A stretch of 42,997 bases of DNA from Acholeplasmatales bacterium. Lineage in GTDB: Bacteria > Bacillota_I > Bacilli_A > Izemoplasmatales > Izemoplasmataceae. Within the stretch, counting starts at the first letter, position 1. Each line of letters starts with the position of its first letter. The notes under the pieces were generated by a model. That model made no database searches. It was not told the origin of the DNA and saw nothing but the letters and a program-made list of their open reading frames with translations. Where the stretch lies: the NCBI GenBank assembly GCA_007694145.1, contig RECF01000056.1, positions 1-42,997 on the forward strand, written 5' to 3'. The translations under genes were made by a program, and so were the position numbers. Shown here in pieces: positions 15,214-22,719 of this stretch.

Positions 15214-15247
15214 AAAAAAAGCCTCTGAAGCCGAAAACTTCAGAGGC
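15214..15247 (-). terminator. Terminator of nfnAB
   Basis: GCCTCTGAAG (15221-15230) pairs with CTTCAGAGGC (15238-15247); on the minus strand seven T follow. Confidence 0.9.
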
Positions 15248-15252
15248 GCGTG

Positions 15253-16635
15253 TTAACGCGTGGTGGTTTTCAAGTACTCATCCATGTGGTGGGCGGCATC
15301 TTTTCCTGCCCCCATGGCAAGGATGACCGTCGCGGCGCCCGTCACCACATCGCCCCCTGCAAAGACGCCGGGTAGGCTGGTCATCTGGAACTCATCGGTG
15401 ATGATGCCTCCCCAAGGCTGCGTCTGCAGTCCCAGCGTATTATCCTTGATGATCGGGTTCGGCTTTTGACCGATTGCGATAATGATATTATCGATGTCAA
15501 ACGTTACGAACTCACCGGTTGGCAACGGCCGTTGTCGACCTGAAGAGTCCGGTTCGCCAAGCTTCATTTTCTCGCAGCGCACTTGTTTGACCACGTGATT
15601 TTCACCGATAAGCTCAACTGGATTGGTCAACAAGCGCAAGTCGATCCCTTCATCTTCGGCATGATGGATTTCATCAAGCCGTGCCGGTAAACTTTTCCGG
15701 TCGCGACGGTATAAAATGAAGACATCTTTGGCGCCGAGTCGCTTAGCAGTGCGCGCAGCATCCATCGCCACGTTCCCACCCCCGACAACCGCAATGGTAT
15801 CCCCGAGTTTCATCGGTGTTTTACTCAAAGGTTCATTGCGTGCTTTCATCAGGTTGACGCGGGTCAAAAACTCATTGGCATAGTATACACCGTTTAAGTT
15901 TTCACCGGCTACACCAAGGGCACTCGGCAGTCCGGCGCCGCTGCCGATGAAGACCGATTGATAGCCATCTTCAAACAACTGCTCGATGGTGATGCTCTTG
16001 CCAACGACCACATCCCTTACAAAGGTGACGCCCATTTTTTTGAGGTTATCAATCTCGTTTTTGACGATGTCCTTGGGCAAACGGAAATCAGGGATGCCAT
16101 AAGAGAGAACCCCACCATACTCATGCAACGCTTCAAAAATGGTTACATCATAGCCTTTGCGGCGCATGCTGGCTGCATTCGCAAGTCCGGCTGGGCCACT
16201 TCCGACAACCGCAACCTTGATGCCGTTGTTTTCTTTGACGGGCTTGTCGGCAAGGTTCTTGTCCATGCCGTAGTCGCCGACAAAACGTTCGAGGGCGCCG
16301 ATGGCGACACTTTCACTTTTAATGTTTAGGATACAAGCGCCTTCACATTGTGACTCTTGCGGGCAAACCCGACCACAGATTGACGGGAGGATGTTGTCTT
16401 CGTAAATGGTTTCAAACGCTTCATCAAGCGCATCCTCAAGCAACAGCTTGATGAACTCAGGGATTTTGACCCGAACCGGGCACGCCACGACGCACCGGGG
16501 ATTTTTACACTGGATGCATCGCGCCGCTTCGGCACGGGCTTCTTCAAGCGAGTAGCCCAGTGCGACTTCAAGAAAGTGATTCCGGCGCTCAATGGCATCT
16601 TGATTACGCATCGGTGTTCTGGGTATCTTATTCAT
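15253..16635 (-). CDS. nfnB: NADP-dependent ferredoxin-NAD(+) reductase subunit NfnB (GltD/glutamate synthase small-chain family)
   Basis: A 460-residue flavoprotein of the GltD-like family. The N-terminal part has the two Fe-S motif groups CIQCKNPRCVVACP and CGRVCPQESQCEGAC; then an FAD Rossmann motif VVGSGPAGLAN and a second nucleotide motif VVGGGNVAMDAARTAKRLG for NADPH; the C-terminal FAD phrase is AGGDVVTGAATVI. On its own it could be called a glutamate synthase subunit, but its start overlaps an NfnA-type gene by 8 bases, and that pairing defines NfnAB. The complex couples NADH and reduced ferredoxin to NADP+ reduction (electron bifurcation when reversed). It probably balances NADH, NADPH and ferredoxin in this fermenter. 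Confidence 0.88.
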   Translation of the reverse strand: MNKIPRTPMRNQDAIERRNHFLEVALGYSLEEARAEAARCIQCKNPRCVVACPVRVKIPEFIKLLLEDALDEAFETIYEDNILPSICGRVCPQESQCEGACILNIKSESVAIGALERFVGDYGMDKNLADKPVKENNGIKVAVVGSGPAGLANAASMRRKGYDVTIFEALHEYGGVLSYGIPDFRLPKDIVKNEIDNLKKMGVTFVRDVVVGKSITIEQLFEDGYQSVFIGSGAGLPSALGVAGENLNGVYYANEFLTRVNLMKARNEPLSKTPMKLGDTIAVVGGGNVAMDAARTAKRLGAKDVFILYRRDRKSLPARLDEIHHAEDEGIDLRLLTNPVELIGENHVVKQVRCEKMKLGEPDSSGRQRPLPTGEFVTFDIDNIIIAIGQKPNPIIKDNTLGLQTQPWGGIITDEFQMTSLPGVFAGGDVVTGAATVILAMGAGKDAAHHMDEYLKTTTR

Positions 16636-17446
16636 CTTTCAACCTCAAAAAACAGTCGTGTTCTTCCTTTTTGTAGTAAGACTGGCGGGCAATCAATTCA
16701 TCGAAGTCAACCGCTTCACCGGCAAAATCCGGCCCGTCAATGCAGGCGAAAAAGGTTTTACCAGCGATGCTGACGCGACAGTTTCCACACATACCGGTAC
16801 CATCAATCATAATCGGATTTAGTGATACATCAACACTGCGCTGATGGCTCTTGGCCATTTCAACGACGTATTTCATCATGATCGCAGGACCGATGGCGAT
16901 GACGTGATCGATGGATGCATCGGTTTCAAGTCTAATTTTCAGTGCATCGGTGACCCGGCCTTCTTGTCCTAAACTACCGTCATCGGTCGTAATATAAACA
17001 TGATCGCAGATAGCACGGTACTCATCAAGAAGAATGAGATATTCCTGTGAGCGCGCGCCTAAGATAGCATCGACTCGGATGCCTTTTTCCTTGTACGCTT
17101 TCAATTGCGGCAATAACGGCGCGCTGCCGACGCCCCCAGCAACACCGATGACATGCTGTTTGTCGCGTATGTGAGCAGCTTTTCCAAGTGGTCCTTGAAA
17201 GGTCTCAAGCGTGTCGCCTTCTTGTTTGAATGACAACTGGCGGGTCGTGTACCCCAGCTTTTGATAGATGATGACCACATCGGTCTGATCGTGATCAACA
17301 ATCGTCAAAGGTACCCGCTCACCATCAGCATCTACCCTGACCATCACAAAATGTCCCGGCTGGGCATTGCGGGCGACAAACGGGGCGCGAACACGCATCC
17401 ATTCGATGTCGTTTTGCAATATGCGTTTCTCAACTATATCGTACAT
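16628..17446 (-). CDS. nfnA: NfnA: ferredoxin-NADP+ reductase-type subunit (FAD/[2Fe-2S])
   Basis: A 272-residue protein of the PyrK/sulfide dehydrogenase-like FNR family. An FAD-binding barrel (RVPLTIVDHD; residues 1-~95) is followed by an NAD-binding domain with GVAGGVGSAPLLPQLKAY. A C-terminal cysteine cluster, DGTGMCGNCRVSIAGKTFFAC, is the [2Fe-2S] loop, and DGPDFAGEAVDFDEL is the characteristic NfnA tail region. It starts at ATG 17446 with GAGGTG upstream and overlaps nfnB. In NfnAB this subunit binds NAD(H); NfnB holds NADP(H) and the bifurcating flavin. Alternative: a lone dihydroorotate dehydrogenase electron-transfer subunit, unlikely without pyrD next to it. Confidence 0.88.
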   Translation of the reverse strand: MYDIVEKRILQNDIEWMRVRAPFVARNAQPGHFVMVRVDADGERVPLTIVDHDQTDVVIIYQKLGYTTRQLSFKQEGDTLETFQGPLGKAAHIRDKQHVIGVAGGVGSAPLLPQLKAYKEKGIRVDAILGARSQEYLILLDEYRAICDHVYITTDDGSLGQEGRVTDALKIRLETDASIDHVIAIGPAIMMKYVVEMAKSHQRSVDVSLNPIMIDGTGMCGNCRVSIAGKTFFACIDGPDFAGEAVDFDELIARQSYYKKEEHDCFLRLKDE

Positions 17447-17498
17447 ATTTCACCTCTTCGTCCAAAATAAAAACGCTTTCTTTTTTACGCTCAAACCC

Positions 17499-17507
17499 AT
17501 TATAACA
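17499..17507 (-). promoter_or_regulatory. Extended -10 promoter of nfnAB
   Basis: Minus strand TGTTATAAT directly beyond the terminator of the upstream operon. Confidence 0.6.
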
Positions 17508-17536
17508 AAAAAATCCGTGTTACGAACGGATTTTTT
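17507..17536. terminator. Terminator of the six-gene operon
   Basis: AAAAAATCCGT (17508-17518) pairs with ACGGATTTTTT (17526-17536) around GTTACGA; symmetric, and used on the minus strand here. Confidence 0.85.
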
Positions 17537-17540
17537 CAAA

Positions 17541-17837
17541 CTATGTGTTCGGCTGTATCGCCCGTCGACAATACGGGCAAACGGTATCGGTCTTGTATAC
17601 AGGCGCTTCGCAAAAGGGACACGGGCGTTGCTGCTTTCGCGTGGCGATGGCATCTTGCCTGAACAACGTATAGGCCCGCATACTCTGAAAGGTGATCAAA
17701 CCGATCGCCACAAACGCCAAAGTCGCCACCATTAGCACCGGCCGCCAGGCTTCAAACCACCAAAAAAGTCCGCAGGTGATGATGGCCAAAACGGCGAAAA
17801 GACCATAGGCAAGACGATGTAGCCGTTTAGTCGACAT
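17541..17837 (-). CDS. Small membrane protein with C-terminal zinc ribbon
   Basis: A 98-residue protein of unknown function. Two membrane helices (about residues 8-27 and 32-54) are followed by a basic linker and a zinc-ribbon signature, CPFC then CPYC, about 15 residues apart near the end. I start at ATG 17837; the open frame extends 40 codons further, but that part is the out-of-frame shadow of the Smr gene and has no ribosome site. It overlaps the Smr stop by 11 bases and is the last gene of the six-gene operon. Confidence 0.65.
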   Translation of the reverse strand: MSTKRLHRLAYGLFAVLAIITCGLFWWFEAWRPVLMVATLAFVAIGLITFQSMRAYTLFRQDAIATRKQQRPCPFCEAPVYKTDTVCPYCRRAIQPNT

Positions 17838-18066
17838 AGAGTTCCAAAATCGTTTCACCCGGGTTTTTTGTGTACTTGCGACGCTTGATGCGGCGACTCC
17901 GGATTTTGTTTGGGTCTTGCAACATGCGCTTGAGAGCTTGACCTCCTTGATGGCCATGGATCACAATGACAGCTTCGCAATTTTTTGGTGCCGAGGCAAT
18001 GGCTTTTTCGACAACCTTGATGGCTGCGACTTCCGTGTAGCCGTGCAAGTCGACGGTCAACGTCAT
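17827..18066 (-). CDS. Stand-alone Smr-domain protein
   Basis: A 79-residue protein that is almost entirely one Smr (MutS2 C-terminal) domain: VDLHGYTEVAAIKVVEKAI carries the DLHG motif near residue 6, and IVIHGHQGG near residue 35 the HGxGxG-like motif. Smr domains are nucleases acting on DNA or on mRNA at stalled ribosomes; the small stand-alone form has no assigned role. No MutS2 part is present. The last 30 residues are very basic (RSRRIKRRKYTK), consistent with nucleic acid binding. Starts inside the end of the preceding Fe-S gene (4-bp overlap). Confidence 0.78.
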   Translation of the reverse strand: MTLTVDLHGYTEVAAIKVVEKAIASAPKNCEAVIVIHGHQGGQALKRMLQDPNKIRSRRIKRRKYTKNPGETILELYVD

Positions 18067-19163
18067 GGTTTCACCTCCTCCTTCAAGATGATGTCGAGTG
18101 GGGATTTTTGATATGCGCGTCGGCCATGCTGTGCAAGATGGTTTTCGATGACGGTATCGATTCTACTTGGGTGATTTTTCATCCAAGCAAGGGTCTCGTA
18201 GGGGATCCCTTGTGTGAAGGGACAACTTTGGATACACGTACCACAGTCGGTCCCACAGCGCGTCCACATCGTATAACATGTTAAGTCATCAAACTTGTAA
18301 AAACGACGACCTAAGACATCTCTAGGCTGATGTTTGATTGATTTTGAAGGACAGTTCATCAGACAAAGGGCACAACGCTTGCAAAAATCTTCGAGGCCGA
18401 AGTCGATGGGCGCATCCGCAGGCAGTCGCAGGTCGGTCAGTACGGCACCTAGGCGGATGCGATCACCATAACGTGGATGAATCAAATGGTTTGACATGCC
18501 AATCTCGCCTAAGCCGGCATCATAGGCAAGTGGGACGAGTGGTGTCTCGTAGTACGCCTCACTTTGAAACACCGTATCGTAGCCGAGCTGTTTGAGATAT
18601 AAGGCCAGGCGCGCCCCGATGAACGCCATTTTAAGGTACGCGTTTTCCGTTTCAAGCAGTTCTTCGAAGTGTGGCGCCCGGTTGATGAACGTGCGGTCCA
18701 TCTCAACAGCATAGACCAATGCGGTTGGACGCTTTTTATAAACGAAAGGCTCACCGTCCTTCTCAAGCAGTGTATTCATGGCTTCAGGATGGGTGTAATA
18801 GTGGTCTTCCTTCAAGCTAACAATACCCGCGTCACACGCCCCATAATGCTTAGCGATGGCCTTGAGATTTTTTTCAAAACCTTCTGGAACATCGACTTGC
18901 GTGCCAAGAGGTTGTTGCCTAAGGCTGTCATGCAAGGCTTGCAGCAAAACATGGTTTTGACGTGTCAAAGGAAAAAACCGGGCTTTGAATGCCTTGTCAA
19001 CCCGAAGCGCTTGTCTAAAGTCAAGGGGTCGCAAGGCATCGTCCTCAGCCTGATGCTTTGGGTACTCGCGATAATAGCTTTCATACGCTTCCGTCCCTTT
19101 TTGCAACGCAAGACGAGAAAAAATGAGATGGCGCGCATCATAACGTCTAGGGGGTGTTTTCAT
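18063..19163 (-). CDS. Reductive dehalogenase/QueG-superfamily Fe-S protein without Tat signal
   Basis: A 366-residue protein of the cobamide-dependent RdhA/QueG superfamily. The core phrase GEIGMSNHLIHPRYGDRIRLGAVLTDLRL and PIDFGLEDFC resemble RdhA. It has two cysteine groups: C261-x2-C264-x2-C267-x3-C271-P, and C296, C303, C307, C310, C314-P. The second group with its Trp (CYTMWTRCG) and CPF end follows the RdhA spacing more than QueG, which has a CDxCQxVCP pattern. There is no Tat leader and no RdhB anchor gene, so it would be cytoplasmic, like NADPH-linked or housekeeping Rdh homologues. Substrate unknown; it could act in tRNA modification or reduce an organic acceptor. Overlaps both neighbours by 4 bases. 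Confidence 0.68.
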   Translation of the reverse strand: MKTPPRRYDARHLIFSRLALQKGTEAYESYYREYPKHQAEDDALRPLDFRQALRVDKAFKARFFPLTRQNHVLLQALHDSLRQQPLGTQVDVPEGFEKNLKAIAKHYGACDAGIVSLKEDHYYTHPEAMNTLLEKDGEPFVYKKRPTALVYAVEMDRTFINRAPHFEELLETENAYLKMAFIGARLALYLKQLGYDTVFQSEAYYETPLVPLAYDAGLGEIGMSNHLIHPRYGDRIRLGAVLTDLRLPADAPIDFGLEDFCKRCALCLMNCPSKSIKHQPRDVLGRRFYKFDDLTCYTMWTRCGTDCGTCIQSCPFTQGIPYETLAWMKNHPSRIDTVIENHLAQHGRRAYQKSPLDIILKEEVKP

Positions 19164-20077
19164 GTAAGACGTCCCAAATCAAGTGCCGCGCTAAAGTCAC
19201 CCTCAAGCAACGCCTCTAGATGCCCGATGATTTCAGCCACCATCACGGAAAAGGATGTCGTGGTGTGTCCACCTGAATGCGGGGTCATGACAACGTTGTC
19301 AAACGTGTGGATCGGGGTGTTTGTAGGGTAAGTCGGCTGTTCATCTTTGGGGTAATTGAACCAAACATCACTCGCATACCCTTGAAGTTTTTTTGAGGCG
19401 AGGGCTTCATACAAAGCCGTCTCATCGACAATCTTACCGCGCCCGACGTTGATAAGATAGGCCGCCCCGAGTTTTTCAAAGATCGCCCGATTGAATACCC
19501 CTTCAGTTTCAGGCGTGAGGGGTGTGCTGATAATCATGATTTCAGACAGCTCAGCCAACGCATGCAAATCAGGCACTGTTTCAACGCCCTCATAACGTTT
19601 GCCGCGGTCGATGACGCATAGCGCCGGGGCATAGGGTTTCAAAAGTGTTGCGATCCATTGGCCGATACGGCCATAACCAAACAAGCCGATGCGACGCTCA
19701 AAAAGGCTGTCCCACGGAATGCGGTCGTTCGCTGTTGTACGGCCGCTCCAGTCCCCTTTCGCTAAGCGGTTGTGGTAGGCGACGACTTTGCCGGTAATCG
19801 CGTGCAGAAGCTGCAAGGCACGTTCAGCAACAAAGCGACTGTGTCCGGTGACATTGAACAGTTTTAAGTTGTGTTGGCGCATGGTTTCAATCTCTATTTG
19901 ATCATGCCCTGTGTAAGGAATGATGACGCCTTTTAAGTCAGGGTGGTACATGTCTGCCGTGAAACGTCCACTCAGCAAGTAATCCGCATCCCCCGGTGAT
20001 TCAACACAGGTAACACGTTGACCAAAGTGCGCTTCTATCGCTGGTTTGTGGATAGGAAACTGGCAATATATCTTCAT
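19160..20077 (-). CDS. D-isomer-specific 2-hydroxyacid dehydrogenase family protein
   Basis: A 305-residue NAD-binding dehydrogenase. The cofactor domain shows GLFGYGRIGQWIATLL and the later YLINVGRGKIVDETALYEAL; the catalytic His region is MTPHSGGHTTTS. Expected substrates are a 2-keto acid/D-2-hydroxy acid pair (for example glyoxylate, hydroxypyruvate or phosphoglycerate); sequence alone does not choose. The open frame is 48 codons longer, but the start at ATG 20077 has AAGGATG upstream and begins a normal catalytic domain (MKIYCQFPIHKP). It is the third gene of the six-gene operon, with a 4-bp gap after the methyltransferase. Confidence 0.82.
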   Translation of the reverse strand: MKIYCQFPIHKPAIEAHFGQRVTCVESPGDADYLLSGRFTADMYHPDLKGVIIPYTGHDQIEIETMRQHNLKLFNVTGHSRFVAERALQLLHAITGKVVAYHNRLAKGDWSGRTTANDRIPWDSLFERRIGLFGYGRIGQWIATLLKPYAPALCVIDRGKRYEGVETVPDLHALAELSEIMIISTPLTPETEGVFNRAIFEKLGAAYLINVGRGKIVDETALYEALASKKLQGYASDVWFNYPKDEQPTYPTNTPIHTFDNVVMTPHSGGHTTTSFSVMVAEIIGHLEALLEGDFSAALDLGRLT

Positions 20078-20081
20078 GGTA

Positions 20082-20762
20082 TCATCCTTGTTTTTGGAAT
20101 GTGAAACAGCTTTGACCGTCACTGTGCAACAAATGCCAGTGAAATTGCTTAGCAATGTAATCGAAAGCCGCCATCGTGTAAAAAGCCACATGGGTGCTGT
20201 CGCGGCGGTACCACCAGTCAAGAAATGCTTGATCGCTCGCAGGGCGCAACCGGGTCATAACAGCAAGGTGCCCCCCGACTTCAAGCAAACGATCAATGGC
20301 TTCAAGCGTTGCCATCGGATCGTGAAAGTGCTCGAAAACCTCGGTGGAGACAATCAACGGATAGCGCGTTTTTAGCACCGACGTATCGGGCTGGTAAAAG
20401 GGGTCATAGCCCACGCCATCAAAACCAACGCGGCGCAAGCAGTCAAGGAGTACCGGACCCGGTCCAGAGCCGTAATCGAGAACCCGCGTCGGGGCAACAA
20501 ATGGCTCGATCGCGTGGGTGATGAATCGCTCGAACATGGCAACATACCCCGTATTGTCCGGTGTATTCTCATGATAATCATATTGTGTCTTCTCTTCATC
20601 GGGAGAAGGAAAAGCCGTTGCATCCTTCATGGTAAAGCCGCAGCGAAGGCAGACGTGATACGTAACAAATGTCACGCCGCGACGAATTTGACTGTCAAGC
20701 AGCGATTGGGTTGCGCCTTGACACACTACGCATTCAGTCATGCTTAAAGGTGCGTCGCTCAT
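20082..20762 (-). CDS. Class I SAM-dependent methyltransferase with zinc-finger head
   Basis: A 226-residue protein. The N-terminus has a Cys4 zinc-binding pattern (CVVC then CLRC, residues ~11-41). The SAM-binding core follows: VLDYGSGPGPVLLDCLRRVGF (motif I) and LIVSTEVFEHFHDP (a motif II/III region like methyltransf_11/23 proteins), then GGHLAVMTRLRP. Such double-domain enzymes are often annotated only as class I methyltransferases; the target is unknown. It overlaps the upstream LURP-one gene by 29 bases. ATG 20762 is the best start though its ribosome site is weak; ATG 20741 is an alternative and also keeps the zinc finger. Confidence 0.8.
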   Translation of the reverse strand: MSDAPLSMTECVVCQGATQSLLDSQIRRGVTFVTYHVCLRCGFTMKDATAFPSPDEEKTQYDYHENTPDNTGYVAMFERFITHAIEPFVAPTRVLDYGSGPGPVLLDCLRRVGFDGVGYDPFYQPDTSVLKTRYPLIVSTEVFEHFHDPMATLEAIDRLLEVGGHLAVMTRLRPASDQAFLDWWYRRDSTHVAFYTMAAFDYIAKQFHWHLLHSDGQSCFTFQKQG

Positions 20763-21231
20763 GATTCATTTGATCCACGGCAATCAGCAAAAACAAGTAT
20801 AGCAACGGTCTTTGCTCAGTGAGCACCTCAATTTCATAAGCCTCACCCCATGGCATCGTTGTCTTGCGAATCTCAACAAGTTTCTCCTTGGTGCTGTGCA
20901 AAGAAAAAACGCTGTCTTTGACGGTGCCTTCAAAATGGAGACCCACATCGTCAATGTCGATGATATAAAAGGGCTTGCGACGACCGTACGTCCGACGAAT
21001 TTGGGCGATGGTTTTTTGTTCATCGTTTAACACACTGTATGTGCGATAGGGGCTCATGCTGAATGTTCGCTTGAGCGTATAGAGCGGTTGTGCGTTCATA
21101 TCGCGCATGGTGAGATTGCGCAACCCGAGAAAATATCGCCCCTTGATTTTGAACAGTTCTCCTTGTTGCGCATCACGAATCTTGAAACTTCGATACTGTG
21201 CAAAGTGTTTGGGCTTAATGTAAAACTTCAT
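20734..21231 (-). CDS. LURP-one-related (LOR/YxjI-like) family protein
   Basis: A 165-residue beta-rich protein of the tubby-like LURP-one family: MKFYIKPKHFAQYRSFKIRD at the start, FKIKGRYFLGLRNLTMRD, QIRRTYGRRKPFYIIDID and LVEIRKT. The family folds as a closed barrel around a hydrophobic helix and may act as a membrane- or phospholipid-linked scaffold; its bacterial role is unknown. The C-terminal PLLYLFLLIAVDQM is the buried helix. It begins the six-gene minus-strand operon, after GGAGG and a TATAAT at 21261-21266, divergent from the photolyase gene. Confidence 0.8.
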   Translation of the reverse strand: MKFYIKPKHFAQYRSFKIRDAQQGELFKIKGRYFLGLRNLTMRDMNAQPLYTLKRTFSMSPYRTYSVLNDEQKTIAQIRRTYGRRKPFYIIDIDDVGLHFEGTVKDSVFSLHSTKEKLVEIRKTTMPWGEAYEIEVLTEQRPLLYLFLLIAVDQMNHERRTFKHD

Positions 21232-21248
21232 ACGTCACCTCCAGTAAG

Positions 21249-21266
21249 TGTTATAATACTATTATA
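21249..21266. promoter_or_regulatory. Back-to-back divergent -10 elements
   Basis: Plus strand TGTTATAAT (21249-21257) for the photolyase gene and minus strand TATAAT (21261-21266) for the LURP-one operon, only three bases apart. RNA polymerases for the two must compete. Confidence 0.6.
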
Positions 21267-21324
21267 CACTACGCGCCACCGTTCTTGAAGACTTGTCTAA
21301 AGAACGACCGAAAGGATGTCTTTG

Positions 21325-22701
21325 ATGCACAAGGACCGCGTCACCCCCCATCATACTTCGCCCATCAGGCAAGATCAGACGTACATTTTGTACTGGATGC
21401 AGGCGGCACAGCGGCTGCATGAAAACTATGCGCTCGAGGCGGCCATGCGTGCGAGTGTGCGCCACAACAAGCCGTTACGGGTTCTTTTTGTGCTCGACCC
21501 CACTTTCAAGGAAGCCAATCACCGACATTACAGTTTCATGCTGGAAGGTTTGTCGTCACTGCGTGACAAGCTTCGGGCACTGAACATCGAGTTTTATCTT
21601 GATATCGGACCGTTTACCGACACGGTTGTCAAACATCTTTCACGCGCGGTCCTGTTTATTTTTGACAAAGGGTACACACGGGCGCTGCGGGCGGTGCGTT
21701 TGGCTGTCGTCGAGGCGGCGATTGCGGAAAACCTACCGACTTATGAAATTGAAACCGAACTGATCGTCCCGATTGAAAAAGCATCACAAAAGTGTGAGTA
21801 TGCCGCAAGAACTTTGCGGCCTAAACTGCTGAGGCAAGTCGAAACGTATCTTGACGAAGCCGTTCTGACGCCCCCACTACACGCCCCGCTTGCAGAACCC
21901 TCCTATGCCGATATGCCCGTTGAAGCGTGGCTGACGCATATCGAAGCGGATACTAGTATCCGCAAGTCACCTTACTTTACAGGGGGTGAAGATATTGCTT
22001 TGGCGCGACTTGAGACATTTATCGATGAACTGCTTTGTCATTACGACAAGAGCAATGACCCTTCACTCAACCTAACAAGCCAACTGAGCCCATACTTGCA
22101 TTTCGGACAGCTTTCGGCCGTACGCGTTTATCAACGGGTGTCCGCAGCACTCGATCGTTGCCCGGTGGCGGTGGAAGGGTTTCTTGAGCAATTGCTTGTT
22201 CGGCGTGAACTTGCCTTCAACTTTGTCTACTACTGTAACGGCTATGACCGATTTGACACGATGACAGACCGCTGGGCGTATGAAACCATGCATGCGCATG
22301 CGGATGATCACCGACCTATCCTTTACACGAAAGACGATTATCACCGTTACGATACACATGATCCGTATTTCAATGCGGCGATGAAGGAAATGGTGCTGAC
22401 GGGATACATGCATAACTACATGCGCATGTACTGGGGCAAGAAAATCATCGAATGGAGTCCAGACATGAAAACAGCTTATGAAACCATTCTCGAGCTGAAC
22501 AATGCGTACTTCATCGACGGACGCGATCCGAACAGCTATGCCGGCGTAGCCTGGTTATTCGGCCGACACGACCGGGCGTGGACTCGACGCGATATCTTCG
22601 GGTCGTTAAGATACATGAACGCGGCCGGTTTGAAACGCAAGTTTGACATTGAAGCATATGTTGAACGGATGGAACGCTTACAACCATCAAAAAAGAGCTG
22701 A
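21325..22701 (+). CDS. phr: Class II CPD photolyase
   Basis: Light-driven repair of cyclobutane pyrimidine dimers. The 458-residue protein has the N-terminal alpha/beta domain (ILYWMQAAQRLHENYALEAA) and the FAD-binding helical domain with class II signatures: LSPYLHFGQLSA, ELAFNFVYYC, GYMHNYMRMYWGKKIIEWSP, and the end region DGRDPNSYAGVAWLFG then RDIFGSLRYMN. These distinguish it from class I photolyases and cryptochromes. I start at ATG 21325, eight bases after AAAGGA; the ATG at 21316 sits directly against that site. Its presence implies the organism is exposed to light, at least at times. Monocistronic, with its own terminator. Confidence 0.94.
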   Translation: MHKDRVTPHHTSPIRQDQTYILYWMQAAQRLHENYALEAAMRASVRHNKPLRVLFVLDPTFKEANHRHYSFMLEGLSSLRDKLRALNIEFYLDIGPFTDTVVKHLSRAVLFIFDKGYTRALRAVRLAVVEAAIAENLPTYEIETELIVPIEKASQKCEYAARTLRPKLLRQVETYLDEAVLTPPLHAPLAEPSYADMPVEAWLTHIEADTSIRKSPYFTGGEDIALARLETFIDELLCHYDKSNDPSLNLTSQLSPYLHFGQLSAVRVYQRVSAALDRCPVAVEGFLEQLLVRRELAFNFVYYCNGYDRFDTMTDRWAYETMHAHADDHRPILYTKDDYHRYDTHDPYFNAAMKEMVLTGYMHNYMRMYWGKKIIEWSPDMKTAYETILELNNAYFIDGRDPNSYAGVAWLFGRHDRAWTRRDIFGSLRYMNAAGLKRKFDIEAYVERMERLQPSKKS

Positions 22702-22718
22702 TTCAGCTCTTTTTTGAT
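22686..22718. terminator. Bidirectional palindromic terminator
   Basis: 16-bp arms 22686-22701 and 22703-22718 around one central base, with A and T runs at both ends. The photolyase stop TGA is the last three bases of the left arm; the ABC gene on the other strand ends at 22720. Confidence 0.9.
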
Positions 22719-22719
22719 G

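Noticed and set aside
15253-16635. Glutamate synthase small subunit (GltD).
   Set aside because: No large subunit; the overlapping NfnA-type gene points to NfnAB.
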